Part shown: positions 9,711 to 17,517 of the stretch, piece by piece
How the letters are laid out: each line of letters starts with the position of its first letter
Numbering within the stretch: the first letter of the stretch is position 1
Assembly (NCBI GenBank): GCA_965657945.1
Contig: CBFHPW010000013.1
Location: 1-63,106, forward strand
Origin: CAJJDF01 sp965657945
GTDB taxonomy: Bacteria > Bacteroidota > Bacteroidia > Flavobacteriales_D > CAJJDF01
Reading direction: 5' to 3'
Length of the DNA stretch: 63,106 bases
Position numbers and translations under genes: made by a program
Notes under the pieces: model-generated
Told to the model about the DNA's origin: nothing
The model's database searches: none
The model's input: the letters and a program-made list of their open reading frames with translations, nothing else

Positions 9711-9930
9711 TTATAGTTGATAAGCTCTTTCAAATTCAGACTTTTGCATTATTAATTCAACCGTTGGTTTGAATCCATTTGTCATCACTGTGAATAAAGT
9801 TTCGTTTTGTAAGTGATTCTCAATCAAATATCGTCCTAAATTGAATTGTCGGTATCACATTCGTGTAAATGGTAATATTCTCCAGTTGTTTTCATGAACC
9901 AAATTTGACCTGTGGGTCAAAAATCTTTTT
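9711..9930 (-). pseudogene. Frameshifted remnant of a small unidentified gene
   Basis: The 394-base gap between the AsmA-like gene and the DUF59 gene holds no intact frame. On the minus strand it reads as protein-like pieces in successive frames. PTGQIWFMKTTGEYYHLHEC continues for a few codons to a stop in one frame (about 9904 down to 9836). It is followed at once by GRYLIENHLQNETLFTVMTN and a further 21 residues ending EFERAYQL in another frame, closing at TAA 9711-9713. An in-frame TGA precedes the first piece. The composition is protein-like and the junction needs only a small shift, which suggests a decayed gene. No family is recognised. Confidence 0.4.
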
Positions 9931-9963
9931 AGAGCAACTGAACAAGTCAAAATGACTATAAAT

Positions 9964-10275
9964 CTACATAAATCCTAGATCGAGCTGAGCCTCCTCGCTC
10001 ATCATATCTTTCGTCCAAGTTGGGTCAAAAACTACTTGAACTTTAGCAGATTTCACCACTTCTATTCCTTTGATTTTATCTTCTACCTCTACAGGCAAAG
10101 TTTCTGCCACAGGACAGGAAGGAGAGGTTAGCGTCATATCAACTTCAACGTTCAATTCCTTATCGATTCTTACATCGTAAATCAGTCCGAGCTCATAAAT
10201 ATCTACCGGGATTTCTGGATCAAAAATTGTTTTAATCACTGCTATAATCGTGTCTTCTAATTCCTTTTTTTTCAT
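9964..10275 (-). CDS. SUF-associated DUF59/MIP18-family iron-sulfur assembly protein
   Basis: A 103-residue cytoplasmic protein of the DUF59 (MIP18/PaaD) family. IFDPEIPVDIYELGLIYDV (about residues 17-35) and the TLTSPSCPVAETLP motif (about 69-82) with its conserved cysteine are the family signature. Members help mature or transfer Fe-S clusters and often travel with suf genes. The start lies 4 bases after the sufE stop codon, so the two form a tight pair. The remaining suf genes (sufBCDS) are not in the window. Confidence 0.9.
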   Translation of the reverse strand: MKKKELEDTIIAVIKTIFDPEIPVDIYELGLIYDVRIDKELNVEVDMTLTSPSCPVAETLPVEVEDKIKGIEVVKSAKVQVVFDPTWTKDMMSEEAQLDLGFM

Positions 10276-10279
10276 CGTT

Positions 10280-10699
10280 CTATGCAGTTTGTTGCATCAA
10301 TAAAGCGTATACTTTCATTTGTTTTACCATACTCACAAGACCATTTGAACGAGTTGGTGATAAATGTTCTTTTAGTCCTATCTCGTCAATAAAATCCAAT
10401 TTTGCATCCACAATTTCTTTTGGATCTTGGTGATTGAGCACTCTTATAAGTAAGGCAATTATTCCTTTTGTTATAATCGCATCACTGTCCGCAGAATAAG
10501 AAATAATGCCGTTTTCTTTTTCAGCATGTAACCATACTCTCGACTGACAACCTTTAATTATGTTCTCGTTCGTTTTTTGGTTCTCCTCGATAATCGGCAG
10601 TTCTTTTCCAAGCTCAATAATGTGTTCGTACTTTTCCATCCAGTCGTCAAACATCGAAAACTCATCAATAATTTCATTTTCTATTTCTGAAATGCTCAT
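10280..10699 (-). CDS. sufE: Cysteine desulfuration protein SufE
   Basis: A 139-residue protein that accepts persulfide sulfur from the cysteine desulfurase SufS and stimulates it during Fe-S cluster assembly. The active-site cysteine lies in IIKGCQSRVWLHAE (about residues 48-61), followed by the typical SADSDAIITKGIIALLIRV. The length and the whole fold match SufE. It is first in a two-gene operon with the DUF59 gene and is divergent from the MarR gene. Confidence 0.95.
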   Translation of the reverse strand: MSISEIENEIIDEFSMFDDWMEKYEHIIELGKELPIIEENQKTNENIIKGCQSRVWLHAEKENGIISYSADSDAIITKGIIALLIRVLNHQDPKEIVDAKLDFIDEIGLKEHLSPTRSNGLVSMVKQMKVYALLMQQTA

Positions 10700-10825
10700 G
10701 CCCTTATTTATTTTGATTCAAAATTAGTGAAAATACTCGTGTATTGCAATCATTCTTAATTCAGAATGAACGATTCTTTTGAGCGAAAGAATGTGAATTG
10801 TTATAAATGTAAAAAAAAGTGTTTT

Positions 10826-10849
10826 ATTTGTTATGCTTGCATAACAAAT
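10826..10849 (+). promoter_or_regulatory. Palindromic operator upstream of the MarR gene
   Basis: Perfect inverted repeat with 11-base arms and a two-base centre: ATTTGTTATGC at 10826-10836, TT, then GCATAACAAAT at 10839-10849. It lies 28 bases before the MarR start codon and overlaps the expected -33 promoter region. MarR dimers bind palindromes of this size, so autoregulation of marR and the fad operon is the simplest reading. Confidence 0.75.
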
Positions 10850-10864
10850 TTTTACTATATTCGT
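10837..10864 (+). promoter_or_regulatory. Putative promoter of the marR-fad operon
   Basis: TTG at 10837-10839, a 17-base spacer and TATATTCG at 10857-10864 approximate the Bacteroidota TTG/TAnnTTTG promoter. The -33 part sits inside the palindrome, so a bound regulator would block polymerase. Confidence 0.45.
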
Positions 10865-10877
10865 TCAAAGCAAATAA

Positions 10878-11327
10878 ATGAAACCAGAAGAAACCATCGA
10901 TTTTAATATCAGAAGCACATGGCACAAAATAGCCAGAATGTACAATCTACAGGCTGCTGAACACGGTGTAAGTATGGCAACTGGTATGGTTTTATTGAAT
11001 ATTGATTTAAAGGAAGGGACACCATCTACTAGTTTGGGACCAAAAATGGGAATGGAATCCAGAAGTTTAACTAGAACACTAAAAAACCTGGAAGAAGAGA
11101 AAATCATTTACCGAGAAGTGGATAAACTCGACAAAAGAAAAGTCCGAATTTTCCTAACAGAATCTGGCAAAGAAAAAAGGGAAATATCAAAGAATAAGGT
11201 GATTCAATTCAACGAACATTTGAGAAAGAACATAAAAAACAAGGATCTAGAAACTTTTTTTAAAGTCATGGAGAATATAAACCAACTCATAGATGAAAAC
11301 CACATTTTTTTATCTAGCAAAAAATAA
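10878..11327 (+). CDS. MarR-family transcriptional regulator of the fad operon
   Basis: A 149-residue winged-helix regulator. The recognition helix region is GTPSTSLGPKMGMESRSLTR (about residues 50-69), and the wing is EEEKIIYREVDKLDKRKVRIFLTESG (about 73-98), where DKRKVRIFLT is the classic MarR signature. It is followed 41 bases later by fadN on the same strand and preceded by a palindromic operator. It is therefore probably a repressor of beta-oxidation released by an acyl-CoA or fatty acid. The ligand is inferred from context, not seen in the sequence. Confidence 0.9.
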   Translation: MKPEETIDFNIRSTWHKIARMYNLQAAEHGVSMATGMVLLNIDLKEGTPSTSLGPKMGMESRSLTRTLKNLEEEKIIYREVDKLDKRKVRIFLTESGKEKREISKNKVIQFNEHLRKNIKNKDLETFFKVMENINQLIDENHIFLSSKK

Positions 11328-11368
11328 TTTGTGCCTAGAAAACGGCATGTAAAGTCAACATTTAGATT

Positions 11369-13756
11369 ATGAAAAGAAACATTAGAAGAGTAGCAGTAAT
11401 AGGATCGGGAGTGATGGGCTCGCGAATTGCCTGTCATTTTGCCAATGTAGGATTGGATGTTTTATTGCTAGACATCGTACCCAATGAAGCCAAAGAAACT
11501 GATAATAAAATTGCGAGAAACAAAATTGTGAATGATGCGTTAAAATTTGCCTTAAAATCAAACCCTTCGCCAATTTACAGCAAAAGCTTTGCAAGTCGAA
11601 TTAAAACCGGAAACTTAGAAGACGATATTCATTTAATCTCTAAAGCCGATTGGATAATTGAAGTGGTTGTTGAAAGATTGGACATTAAACACCAAGTTTT
11701 TTCCAACATTGAAAAACACAGAAGACCCGGAACGATAATCTCATCTAATACCTCTGGAATTCCAATTCACATGATGCTAGAAGGAAGAAGTGAAGATTTC
11801 CAAAAACATTTCTTAGGAACTCACTTTTTTAACCCTCCAAGGTATTTGAAGTTATTTGAAGTAATTCCTACTCCAAAAACTGACCCAGCCGTGGTTGATT
11901 TTTTGATGGACTACGGATCAAAAATTTTAGGAAAAACTACCGTTTTAGCCAAAGATACCCCTGCATTTATTGCAAACCGAGTAGGTGTTTTTTCTATTCA
12001 AGCCTTATTCCATACAGTAGAAGAAATGGGGCTTACAGTAGGAGAAGTGGATAAATTAACCGGACCAGTAATGGGTAGACCAAAATCTGCAACTTTCCGA
12101 ACCTGTGACGTAGTAGGATTGGACACTTTGGTTCACGTAGCAAATGGAGTGAAAAACAATTGCCCAAATGACGAAAGAAGTGATTTGTTTGAAATACCTA
12201 GTTATGTTTCCAAAATGGTGGAAAACGGATGGCTTGGAAGTAAATCTAAACAAGGTTTTTACAAAAAAGTGAAAAATGCCGAAGGCAAAAGTGAAATTTT
12301 AGAATTGAACTTAAAAACTCTGGAATACCAACCTAAAACGAGAGGGAATTTTCCAACTCTTGAAATGACAAAATCTGTCGATAATTTGAAAGACAGGACC
12401 AAAATGTTGTACAACGGAATGGACAAAGCGGGTGAATTTTATAAAAAATCATTCAACGGAGTTTTCCAATATGTGACTAACCGAATACCAGAAATATCAG
12501 ATGAATTGTACCGAATTGACGATGGATTAAAAGCTGGGTTTGGATGGGAATTAGGGCCATTTGAGTCTTGGGACGCCATTGGGGTAAAAGCCGCAATCAA
12601 ATACATGGAAAAAGCAGACTTGAAACCTGCCCAGTGGGTATATGATATGTTGGATGCTGGTAACGAAACCTTTTATAAAGTAGAAAACGGAACTCGCTTG
12701 TATTATGATATTCCTAGTAAATCGTACAAAGTAATTCCTGGAACGGAGAACTTAATTTCTCTTGAAAACTTGAGAGATAGCAATACGGTTTGGAAAAATG
12801 CGGGAGTACATATTATTGATTTAGGTGATGGTGTGTTGAATGTAGAATTTCATACCAAAATGAATACGATTGGAAGTGAAATACTTCAAGGATTGAACAA
12901 AGCCATTGATTTGGCAGAATCCGATCCAAAATGGAAAGGAATTGTAATTGCAAATGAAGGTCAAAACTTCTCGGCTGGTGCCAATGTGGGAATGATATTT
13001 ATGATGGCGATTGAGCAAGATTGGGACGAATTAAATTTCGCTATCAAAACTTTCCAAAACACCATGATGAGATTAAGGTATTCGTCCATCCCAGTAGTTG
13101 CTGCTCCTCACGGAATGGCACTGGGTGGCGGTTGCGAAATTTGCTTGCATGCCGATAAAGTAATTGCCAATGCCGAAACCTACATGGGATTGGTAGAGTT
13201 TGGAGTGGGATTAATTCCTGGTGGTGGTGGAACCAAAGAATTTGTTGTAAGATTAAATGACGAACTCAAAGAAGGGGACATCCGAACCAATCAATTAAGG
13301 AATAGATTCTTGACAATAGGTCAAGCCAAAGTTTCAACATCTGGGAATGAGGCTTTTGAACTGGGTTATTTGAGAGAGGGTCAAGACGAAGTAATTGTGA
13401 GCCAAGCACACCAAATTGGGTATGCTAAACAACAAGTGTTGTTGATGGATGCCAAAGGTTATGTAGAAAAACCTCAAAGAACCGACATTGAAGTAATGGG
13501 CAACGAAGGAATAGGAATTGTGTATGTGGGAGCTCATTCCATGAAAGCAGGAAATTACATTTCTGACCATGATCAATTAATCTCTGAGAAACTAGGAACG
13601 GTAATGTGCGGAGGGGAATTATCTAAAAGAACAAAAGTATCTGAACAATATTTATTGGATTTAGAGAGAAAGACTTTCCTAGAATTGTGCATGCAAGAGA
13701 AGACATTGAAAAGGATTGAGAGTATTTTGAAAACGGGGAAAGTGTTGAGGAATTAG
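11369..13756 (+). CDS. fadN: 3-hydroxyacyl-CoA dehydrogenase / enoyl-CoA hydratase, FadN type
   Basis: A 795-residue bifunctional beta-oxidation enzyme. The N-terminal half is the NAD-dependent dehydrogenase: the Rossmann motif VAVIGSGVMGSRIA (about residues 8-21) and the catalytic-region motif GTHFFNPPRYLKLFEVIP (about 150-167). The C-terminal half is the crotonase fold: oxyanion-hole motif NFSAGANVGM (about 532-541) and HGMALGGGCEI (about 578-588). This domain order is the reverse of E. coli FadB/FadJ and matches Bacillus subtilis FadN, whose operon is also fadN-fadA-fadE. It converts enoyl-CoA to 3-ketoacyl-CoA for the thiolase encoded downstream. Confidence 0.93.
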   Translation: MKRNIRRVAVIGSGVMGSRIACHFANVGLDVLLLDIVPNEAKETDNKIARNKIVNDALKFALKSNPSPIYSKSFASRIKTGNLEDDIHLISKADWIIEVVVERLDIKHQVFSNIEKHRRPGTIISSNTSGIPIHMMLEGRSEDFQKHFLGTHFFNPPRYLKLFEVIPTPKTDPAVVDFLMDYGSKILGKTTVLAKDTPAFIANRVGVFSIQALFHTVEEMGLTVGEVDKLTGPVMGRPKSATFRTCDVVGLDTLVHVANGVKNNCPNDERSDLFEIPSYVSKMVENGWLGSKSKQGFYKKVKNAEGKSEILELNLKTLEYQPKTRGNFPTLEMTKSVDNLKDRTKMLYNGMDKAGEFYKKSFNGVFQYVTNRIPEISDELYRIDDGLKAGFGWELGPFESWDAIGVKAAIKYMEKADLKPAQWVYDMLDAGNETFYKVENGTRLYYDIPSKSYKVIPGTENLISLENLRDSNTVWKNAGVHIIDLGDGVLNVEFHTKMNTIGSEILQGLNKAIDLAESDPKWKGIVIANEGQNFSAGANVGMIFMMAIEQDWDELNFAIKTFQNTMMRLRYSSIPVVAAPHGMALGGGCEICLHADKVIANAETYMGLVEFGVGLIPGGGGTKEFVVRLNDELKEGDIRTNQLRNRFLTIGQAKVSTSGNEAFELGYLREGQDEVIVSQAHQIGYAKQQVLLMDAKGYVEKPQRTDIEVMGNEGIGIVYVGAHSMKAGNYISDHDQLISEKLGTVMCGGELSKRTKVSEQYLLDLERKTFLELCMQEKTLKRIESILKTGKVLRN

Positions 13757-13806
13757 ATGTTTGGATATTCAGATTTTTGGATTCTCGGATGTTCAGACTC
13801 TGATGA
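13757..13806 (+). repeat. R4 repeat, inverted copy after fadN
   Basis: The sequence directly after the fadN stop contains GGATATTCAGATTTTTGGAT and GGATGTTCAGA. It is the approximate reverse complement of the R4 copy before fadA (14209-14250); about 28 of 36 aligned bases agree. The two copies bracket the four-helix-bundle gene. Confidence 0.65.
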
Positions 13807-13820
13807 AGAGTTAAAATGAA

Positions 13821-13836
13821 TTATTAATTAAAATTA
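13821..13836. repeat. 16-base motif shared with the SDR gene leader
   Basis: TTATTAATTAAAATTA occurs here, just before the four-helix-bundle start codon. It occurs again at 30031-30046 just before the SDR start codon. Both copies follow a TGATGAAGA stretch. Confidence 0.6.
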
Positions 13837-13842
13837 CATACA

Positions 13843-14193
13843 ATGCATAATTATAAAGAACTTAAAATTTGGCATAAAGCAATTGATTTGTCTGTTGACA
13901 TTTATGAGTTAGTTGCGGGTTTTCCAAGTGATGAAAAATTTGGAATTACTTCTCAATTAAGAAGAGCTTCTGTTTCTGTTCCTTCAAATATTGCAGAAGG
14001 GTCTAGTCGTGGCTCAGAGAAAGATTTTGTTAGATTCTTGACTATGTCTTTAGGTTCTTTGTTTGAGACAGAAACCCAATTAATAATCTCAAATAGAGTA
14101 AACTATATTGAAAATACTCAACTTGAAGAATTTAAAACTAAAATAACTGATTTAATAAAAATGATAATGGCATTTAAAAACCATATAAAATAA
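13843..14193 (+). CDS. Four-helix-bundle protein of the S23 (23S rRNA intervening-sequence) family
   Basis: A 116-residue helical protein. The family signatures are LKIWHKAIDLSVDIYEL (about residues 6-22), QLRRASVSVPSNIAEGSSRG (about 38-57), and SLGSLFETETQLIIS (about 69-83). Proteins of this family were first found in intervening sequences inside 23S rRNA genes and occur widely as isolated small genes; their molecular function is not established. Here it splits the fadN-fadA junction and is bracketed by inverted R4 repeats, which suggests it arrived as a small mobile unit. Confidence 0.88.
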   Translation: MHNYKELKIWHKAIDLSVDIYELVAGFPSDEKFGITSQLRRASVSVPSNIAEGSSRGSEKDFVRFLTMSLGSLFETETQLIISNRVNYIENTQLEEFKTKITDLIKMIMAFKNHIK

Positions 14194-14208
14194 CTTATTG
14201 TGAGGTTT

Positions 14209-14250
14209 TTCGATCTGAATATCCGAAAATCTGAACATCAGAAAATCTAA
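14209..14250 (+). repeat. R4 repeat copy before fadA
   Basis: CTGAATATCCGAAAATCTGA followed by ACATCAGAAAATCTAA ends 6 bases before the fadA start. It closely matches the copy before fadE (15657-15692) and is the approximate reverse complement of the copy at 13757-13806. In the mRNA it could pair with that upstream copy and fold the fadA start into a stem. Confidence 0.65.
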
Positions 14251-14256
14251 TAAAAA

Positions 14257-15435
14257 ATGAAAGCATATATAGTAGCAGGTTACAGAACAGCAGTAGGGAA
14301 AGCACCTAGAGGGATGTTCAATTTTTACAGAGCGGATGATTTATCGGCAGATGTCATAAGACATTTGATGAAAAATGTGCCGAATGTGGCTGCCGAACAA
14401 ATTGAGGATGTAATTGTAGGAAATGCAACTCCCGAAGCAGAACAAGGATTAAACATTGGAAGAATGGTTTCTTTGATGGGGTTAGATTCTGAAAAAGTGC
14501 CAGGAATGACTGTGAACAGATACTGTTCTTCTGGATTGGAAACGATTGCCATTGCTTCTGCAAAAATCAATAGCGGAATGGCAGATTGTATCATTGCAGG
14601 AGGAGTAGAAACTATGTCGCCCATTCCGTTTGGAGGTTGGAGATTGGTCCCGAATGCAAGTGTTTCCAAGAAAAGCCAAGAATGGTATTGGGGAATGGGA
14701 TTAACTGCCGAAGCTGTTGCTAAACAATACGGAGTTACCAGAGAAATGCAAGATGAATTTGCTGTAAACTCTCACTCTAAAGCAGAAAAAGCAATTGATA
14801 GCGGAAGATTTCAAGATGATATCGTACCCATATTTATCAAAGAAACTTACCTAGACGAAAACGAAAAGCAACAAACACGTAATATTGTTTGTGAAACAGA
14901 CGAAGGAGTAAGAAGAGGGACAAACATGGAAGGACTTTCAAAATTAAGACCAGTATTTGATGCAAGAGGAACTGTTACCGCGGGAAATGCATCACAAACT
15001 TCGGACGGAGCAGCATTTGTGATGGTGGTTTCTGAAAAGTTTTTGAAAGAAAATAACTTGACACCAATAGCAAGATTAGCTTCTTATGCAGTAGCAGGAT
15101 TGGAACCAAGAATTATGGGGATGGGACCGGTTTACGCCATGCCAAAAGCATTGAAACAAGCCGGTCTTTCTCTTAACCAGATAGAACAAGTAGAACTAAA
15201 CGAAGCTTTTGCTTCTCAGTCTGTTGCAGTAATGAACGAATTAGGGTTAAACCCAGATATCGTAAATGTAAACGGAGGAGCAATTGCACTCGGTCACCCA
15301 CTTGGATGTACTGGTGCAAAATTATCAGTTCAATTGTTTAACGAAATGAGAAAAAGAGGACAAAAATATGGAGCAGTAACTATGTGTGTAGGAACTGGGC
15401 AGGGAGCTGCAGGGATATATGAATTGTTGAGCTAA
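14257..15435 (+). CDS. fadA: Acetyl-CoA C-acyltransferase (3-ketoacyl-CoA thiolase)
   Basis: A 392-residue thiolase catalysing the final, chain-shortening step of beta-oxidation. The acyl-accepting cysteine is in NRYCSSGLETIAIA (about residues 86-99). The catalytic histidine is in GGAIALGHPLGCTGA (about 340-354), and the second cysteine in MCVGTGQGAAGIYE near the C-terminus. The length is standard. It follows fadN and the four-helix-bundle gene on the same strand. The R4 repeat ends just ahead of its start codon. Confidence 0.95.
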   Translation: MKAYIVAGYRTAVGKAPRGMFNFYRADDLSADVIRHLMKNVPNVAAEQIEDVIVGNATPEAEQGLNIGRMVSLMGLDSEKVPGMTVNRYCSSGLETIAIASAKINSGMADCIIAGGVETMSPIPFGGWRLVPNASVSKKSQEWYWGMGLTAEAVAKQYGVTREMQDEFAVNSHSKAEKAIDSGRFQDDIVPIFIKETYLDENEKQQTRNIVCETDEGVRRGTNMEGLSKLRPVFDARGTVTAGNASQTSDGAAFVMVVSEKFLKENNLTPIARLASYAVAGLEPRIMGMGPVYAMPKALKQAGLSLNQIEQVELNEAFASQSVAVMNELGLNPDIVNVNGGAIALGHPLGCTGAKLSVQLFNEMRKRGQKYGAVTMCVGTGQGAAGIYELLS

Positions 15436-15504
15436 GGCTCAAAGACAATAGAACCTAGATTTTAAATAATAGACTTTAGGATTCTTGGAAAATAGTGCAA
15501 ATAA

Positions 15505-15612
15505 TTGGGCTTTGAGACTATTTTTCTTTCAATAAAATCCCTCAGCCCGCAGATTGAGCAAAAACCGAACCCTGAGGGTTTTAAACCTGTTTGAAATGTC
15601 TCGAAGGGTGAC
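15505..15612 (-). repeat. R2 dispersed repeat (minus orientation) between fadA and fadE
   Basis: On the minus strand this stretch begins GTCACCCTTCGAGACA, contains CCCTCAGGGTTCGG and CAATCTGCGGGCTGAG, and ends near AAAGCCCAA. The same blocks in the same order occur at 44185-44308 and 47502-47618. Confidence 0.8.
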
Positions 15613-15656
15613 TGAAAAAAACGAAAACAATTAATAACAAACTAAGGAGTTTCAGT

Positions 15657-15692
15657 CCGAGTATCTGAAAATCCAATAATCAGAAAATCTAA
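15657..15692 (+). repeat. R4 repeat copy before fadE
   Basis: CGAGTATCTGAAAATCCAAT then AATCAGAAAATCTAA, ending 6 bases before the fadE start codon. It has the same position relative to the start as the copy before fadA. Confidence 0.65.
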
Positions 15693-15698
15693 AATAAA

Positions 15699-17474
15699 AT
15701 GGAAGCAATAAAAGGAGGTGAATTTATCATCAGAGACACAAAAGCAAACGAAATATTTATCCCAGAAGAATGGACAGAAGAGCAGAAAATGCTTGCCGAC
15801 ATGTGTAAAGATTTTATCAAAACTGAAATCATGCCGCACTTGGACAGAATGGATTCTATGGAAGAAGGATTTATGCCGGCTTTGATGGACAAAGCTGGTG
15901 AACTTGGTCTGCTAAGCATCTCAATACCTGAGGAATTAGGAGGAATGGGAATGGATTTTAAAACGAGTATGCTCGCAACAGAGGCATTGGGAGGAAGTTA
16001 CTCTTTCTCGGTTGCCTACGGGGCCCATACAGGAATTGGAACTCTACCTTTGTTGTATTACGGAAACGAAGATCAAAAAGCGAAATACATACCAAAATTA
16101 GCCTCTGGAGAATGGAAAGCTTCATACTGTCTGACAGAGCCAAGCGCAGGAAGTGATGCTAATTCTGGAAAGACAAAAGCTGTTTTGTCAGAAGATGGAA
16201 CGCATTACGAAATTACTGGGCAAAAAATGTGGATTACCAATGCAGGTTTTTCGCACTTACATACAGTATTCGCTAAAATTGATGATGACGAAAAACTTAC
16301 TGCTTTTTTAATAGAAGCCGATAGCGAAGGAATCACATTGAATGCGGAAGAAAAAAAGATGGGGATAAAAGGTTCTTCTACGCGTCAAGTGTTTTATAAC
16401 AAAGTAAAAGTACCCGTTGAAAACATGCTTTCTGAAAGAGAAAATGGATTCAAAATTGCCTTAAACATCCTGAATATTGGTAGAATTAAATTGTCTATTG
16501 GAACCACTGGAGCTGCGAAAGAAATTGTAACAGAATCAGTGAAATACGCAAACGAAAGAGAGCAATTTGGAAGATCCATCGCTAAATACGGAGCAATCAG
16601 AAATAAACTGGGTAAAATGGCTGTCTCTATTTTTGCCAGTGAATCCGCAAACTACAGAGCAGCGCAAAATATTGACGATGCTATCAAAGCATTGACAGAA
16701 GGAGGAATGAGTAAAGAACAAGCAACCCTGAAAGGAATAGAGCAGTTTGCGCCTGAATGTGCTTTGCTCAAAGTAGTGGGTTCTGATTGTTTGGATTTTG
16801 TTGTAGACGAAGGAGTTCAAATTCATGGTGGAATGGGATATTCTGCCGAAACCTTGGTGGAGAGAGCTTACCGAGATGCACGAATCAATAAAATTTTTGA
16901 AGGAACGAATGAAATTAACAGGCTTCTTTTGGTCAATATGATCCTGAAGAAAGGGATGAAAGGAGAAATAGACTTGATGGGCCCTGCAATGAAAGTAGCA
17001 GACGAACTCATGTCGGTACCAAGTTTTGAAGAAGGAGAAAGCGGTTTATTTGCAGTTCAAAAAAAGTCACTAGCTGGATTCAAAAAGGCAATTTTGATGG
17101 TTGCTGGATCTGCAGTTCAAAAACTAATGGCAACCTTAGCCAAAGAACAAGAAATTTTGATGAACAACGCAGACATGATTATAGATACCTATTTAGCTGA
17201 ATCTATCATGCTTAGGGTTGAGAAATTAGTTGAATTAAAAGGAGAAGAAGCTTGCTCGGTTCAAATAGAGATGGTAAAAGCATTCTTTTATGAGGCTTCT
17301 CAACGTATAAATAAATCTGCCACAGATGCATTAAATTCATTTGCAGAAGGTGATGAACTCAAAATGATGCTGATGGGATTGAAGAGATTTACCAAGCATG
17401 AACCCCTTAATATTACCTCTTGTTATCAAAAAGTTGCGCTTAAAATAATAGAAGAAAATAACTATTGTTTTTAA
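15699..17474 (+). CDS. fadE: Acyl-CoA dehydrogenase
   Basis: A 591-residue FAD enzyme that oxidises acyl-CoA to trans-2-enoyl-CoA, the first step of beta-oxidation. Its signatures are YCLTEPSAGSDANSGKTKA (about residues 145-163), MWITNAGFSHLHTVFA (about 176-191), VQIHGGMGYSAETLVERAYRDARI (about 371-394) and the FEGTNEINR motif (about 397-405). An extra C-terminal helical region of about 170 residues makes it longer than short-chain dehydrogenases and resembles very-long-chain and FadE (YusJ) types. With fadN and fadA it completes a spiral; the electron-transfer flavoprotein genes are not in the window. Confidence 0.94.
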   Translation: MEAIKGGEFIIRDTKANEIFIPEEWTEEQKMLADMCKDFIKTEIMPHLDRMDSMEEGFMPALMDKAGELGLLSISIPEELGGMGMDFKTSMLATEALGGSYSFSVAYGAHTGIGTLPLLYYGNEDQKAKYIPKLASGEWKASYCLTEPSAGSDANSGKTKAVLSEDGTHYEITGQKMWITNAGFSHLHTVFAKIDDDEKLTAFLIEADSEGITLNAEEKKMGIKGSSTRQVFYNKVKVPVENMLSERENGFKIALNILNIGRIKLSIGTTGAAKEIVTESVKYANEREQFGRSIAKYGAIRNKLGKMAVSIFASESANYRAAQNIDDAIKALTEGGMSKEQATLKGIEQFAPECALLKVVGSDCLDFVVDEGVQIHGGMGYSAETLVERAYRDARINKIFEGTNEINRLLLVNMILKKGMKGEIDLMGPAMKVADELMSVPSFEEGESGLFAVQKKSLAGFKKAILMVAGSAVQKLMATLAKEQEILMNNADMIIDTYLAESIMLRVEKLVELKGEEACSVQIEMVKAFFYEASQRINKSATDALNSFAEGDELKMMLMGLKRFTKHEPLNITSCYQKVALKIIEENNYCF

Positions 17475-17495
17475 TTAATCAAAGTTTTACTTTTC
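17465..17495 (+). promoter_or_regulatory. Putative promoter of the SpoIIE-type phosphatase gene
   Basis: TTG at 17465-17467, a 20-base spacer and TACTTTTC at 17488-17495 resemble the Bacteroidota TTG/TAnnTTTG promoter with one mismatch in the -7 box. Its -33 element falls within the last codons of fadE. Confidence 0.4.
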
Positions 17496-17516
17496 TGTTC
17501 AAAATCTGAACAGAAA
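17492..17516 (+). promoter_or_regulatory. Inverted repeat directly before the SpoIIE-type phosphatase start
   Basis: TTTCTGTTCA (17492-17501), a 5-base spacer, then TGAACAGAAA (17507-17516), a perfect 10-base inverted repeat ending one base before the ATG at 17518. No T-run follows, so it is not a standard terminator. It could be an operator at the transcription start or an RNA hairpin covering the start codon. Confidence 0.6.
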
Positions 17517-17517
17517 T

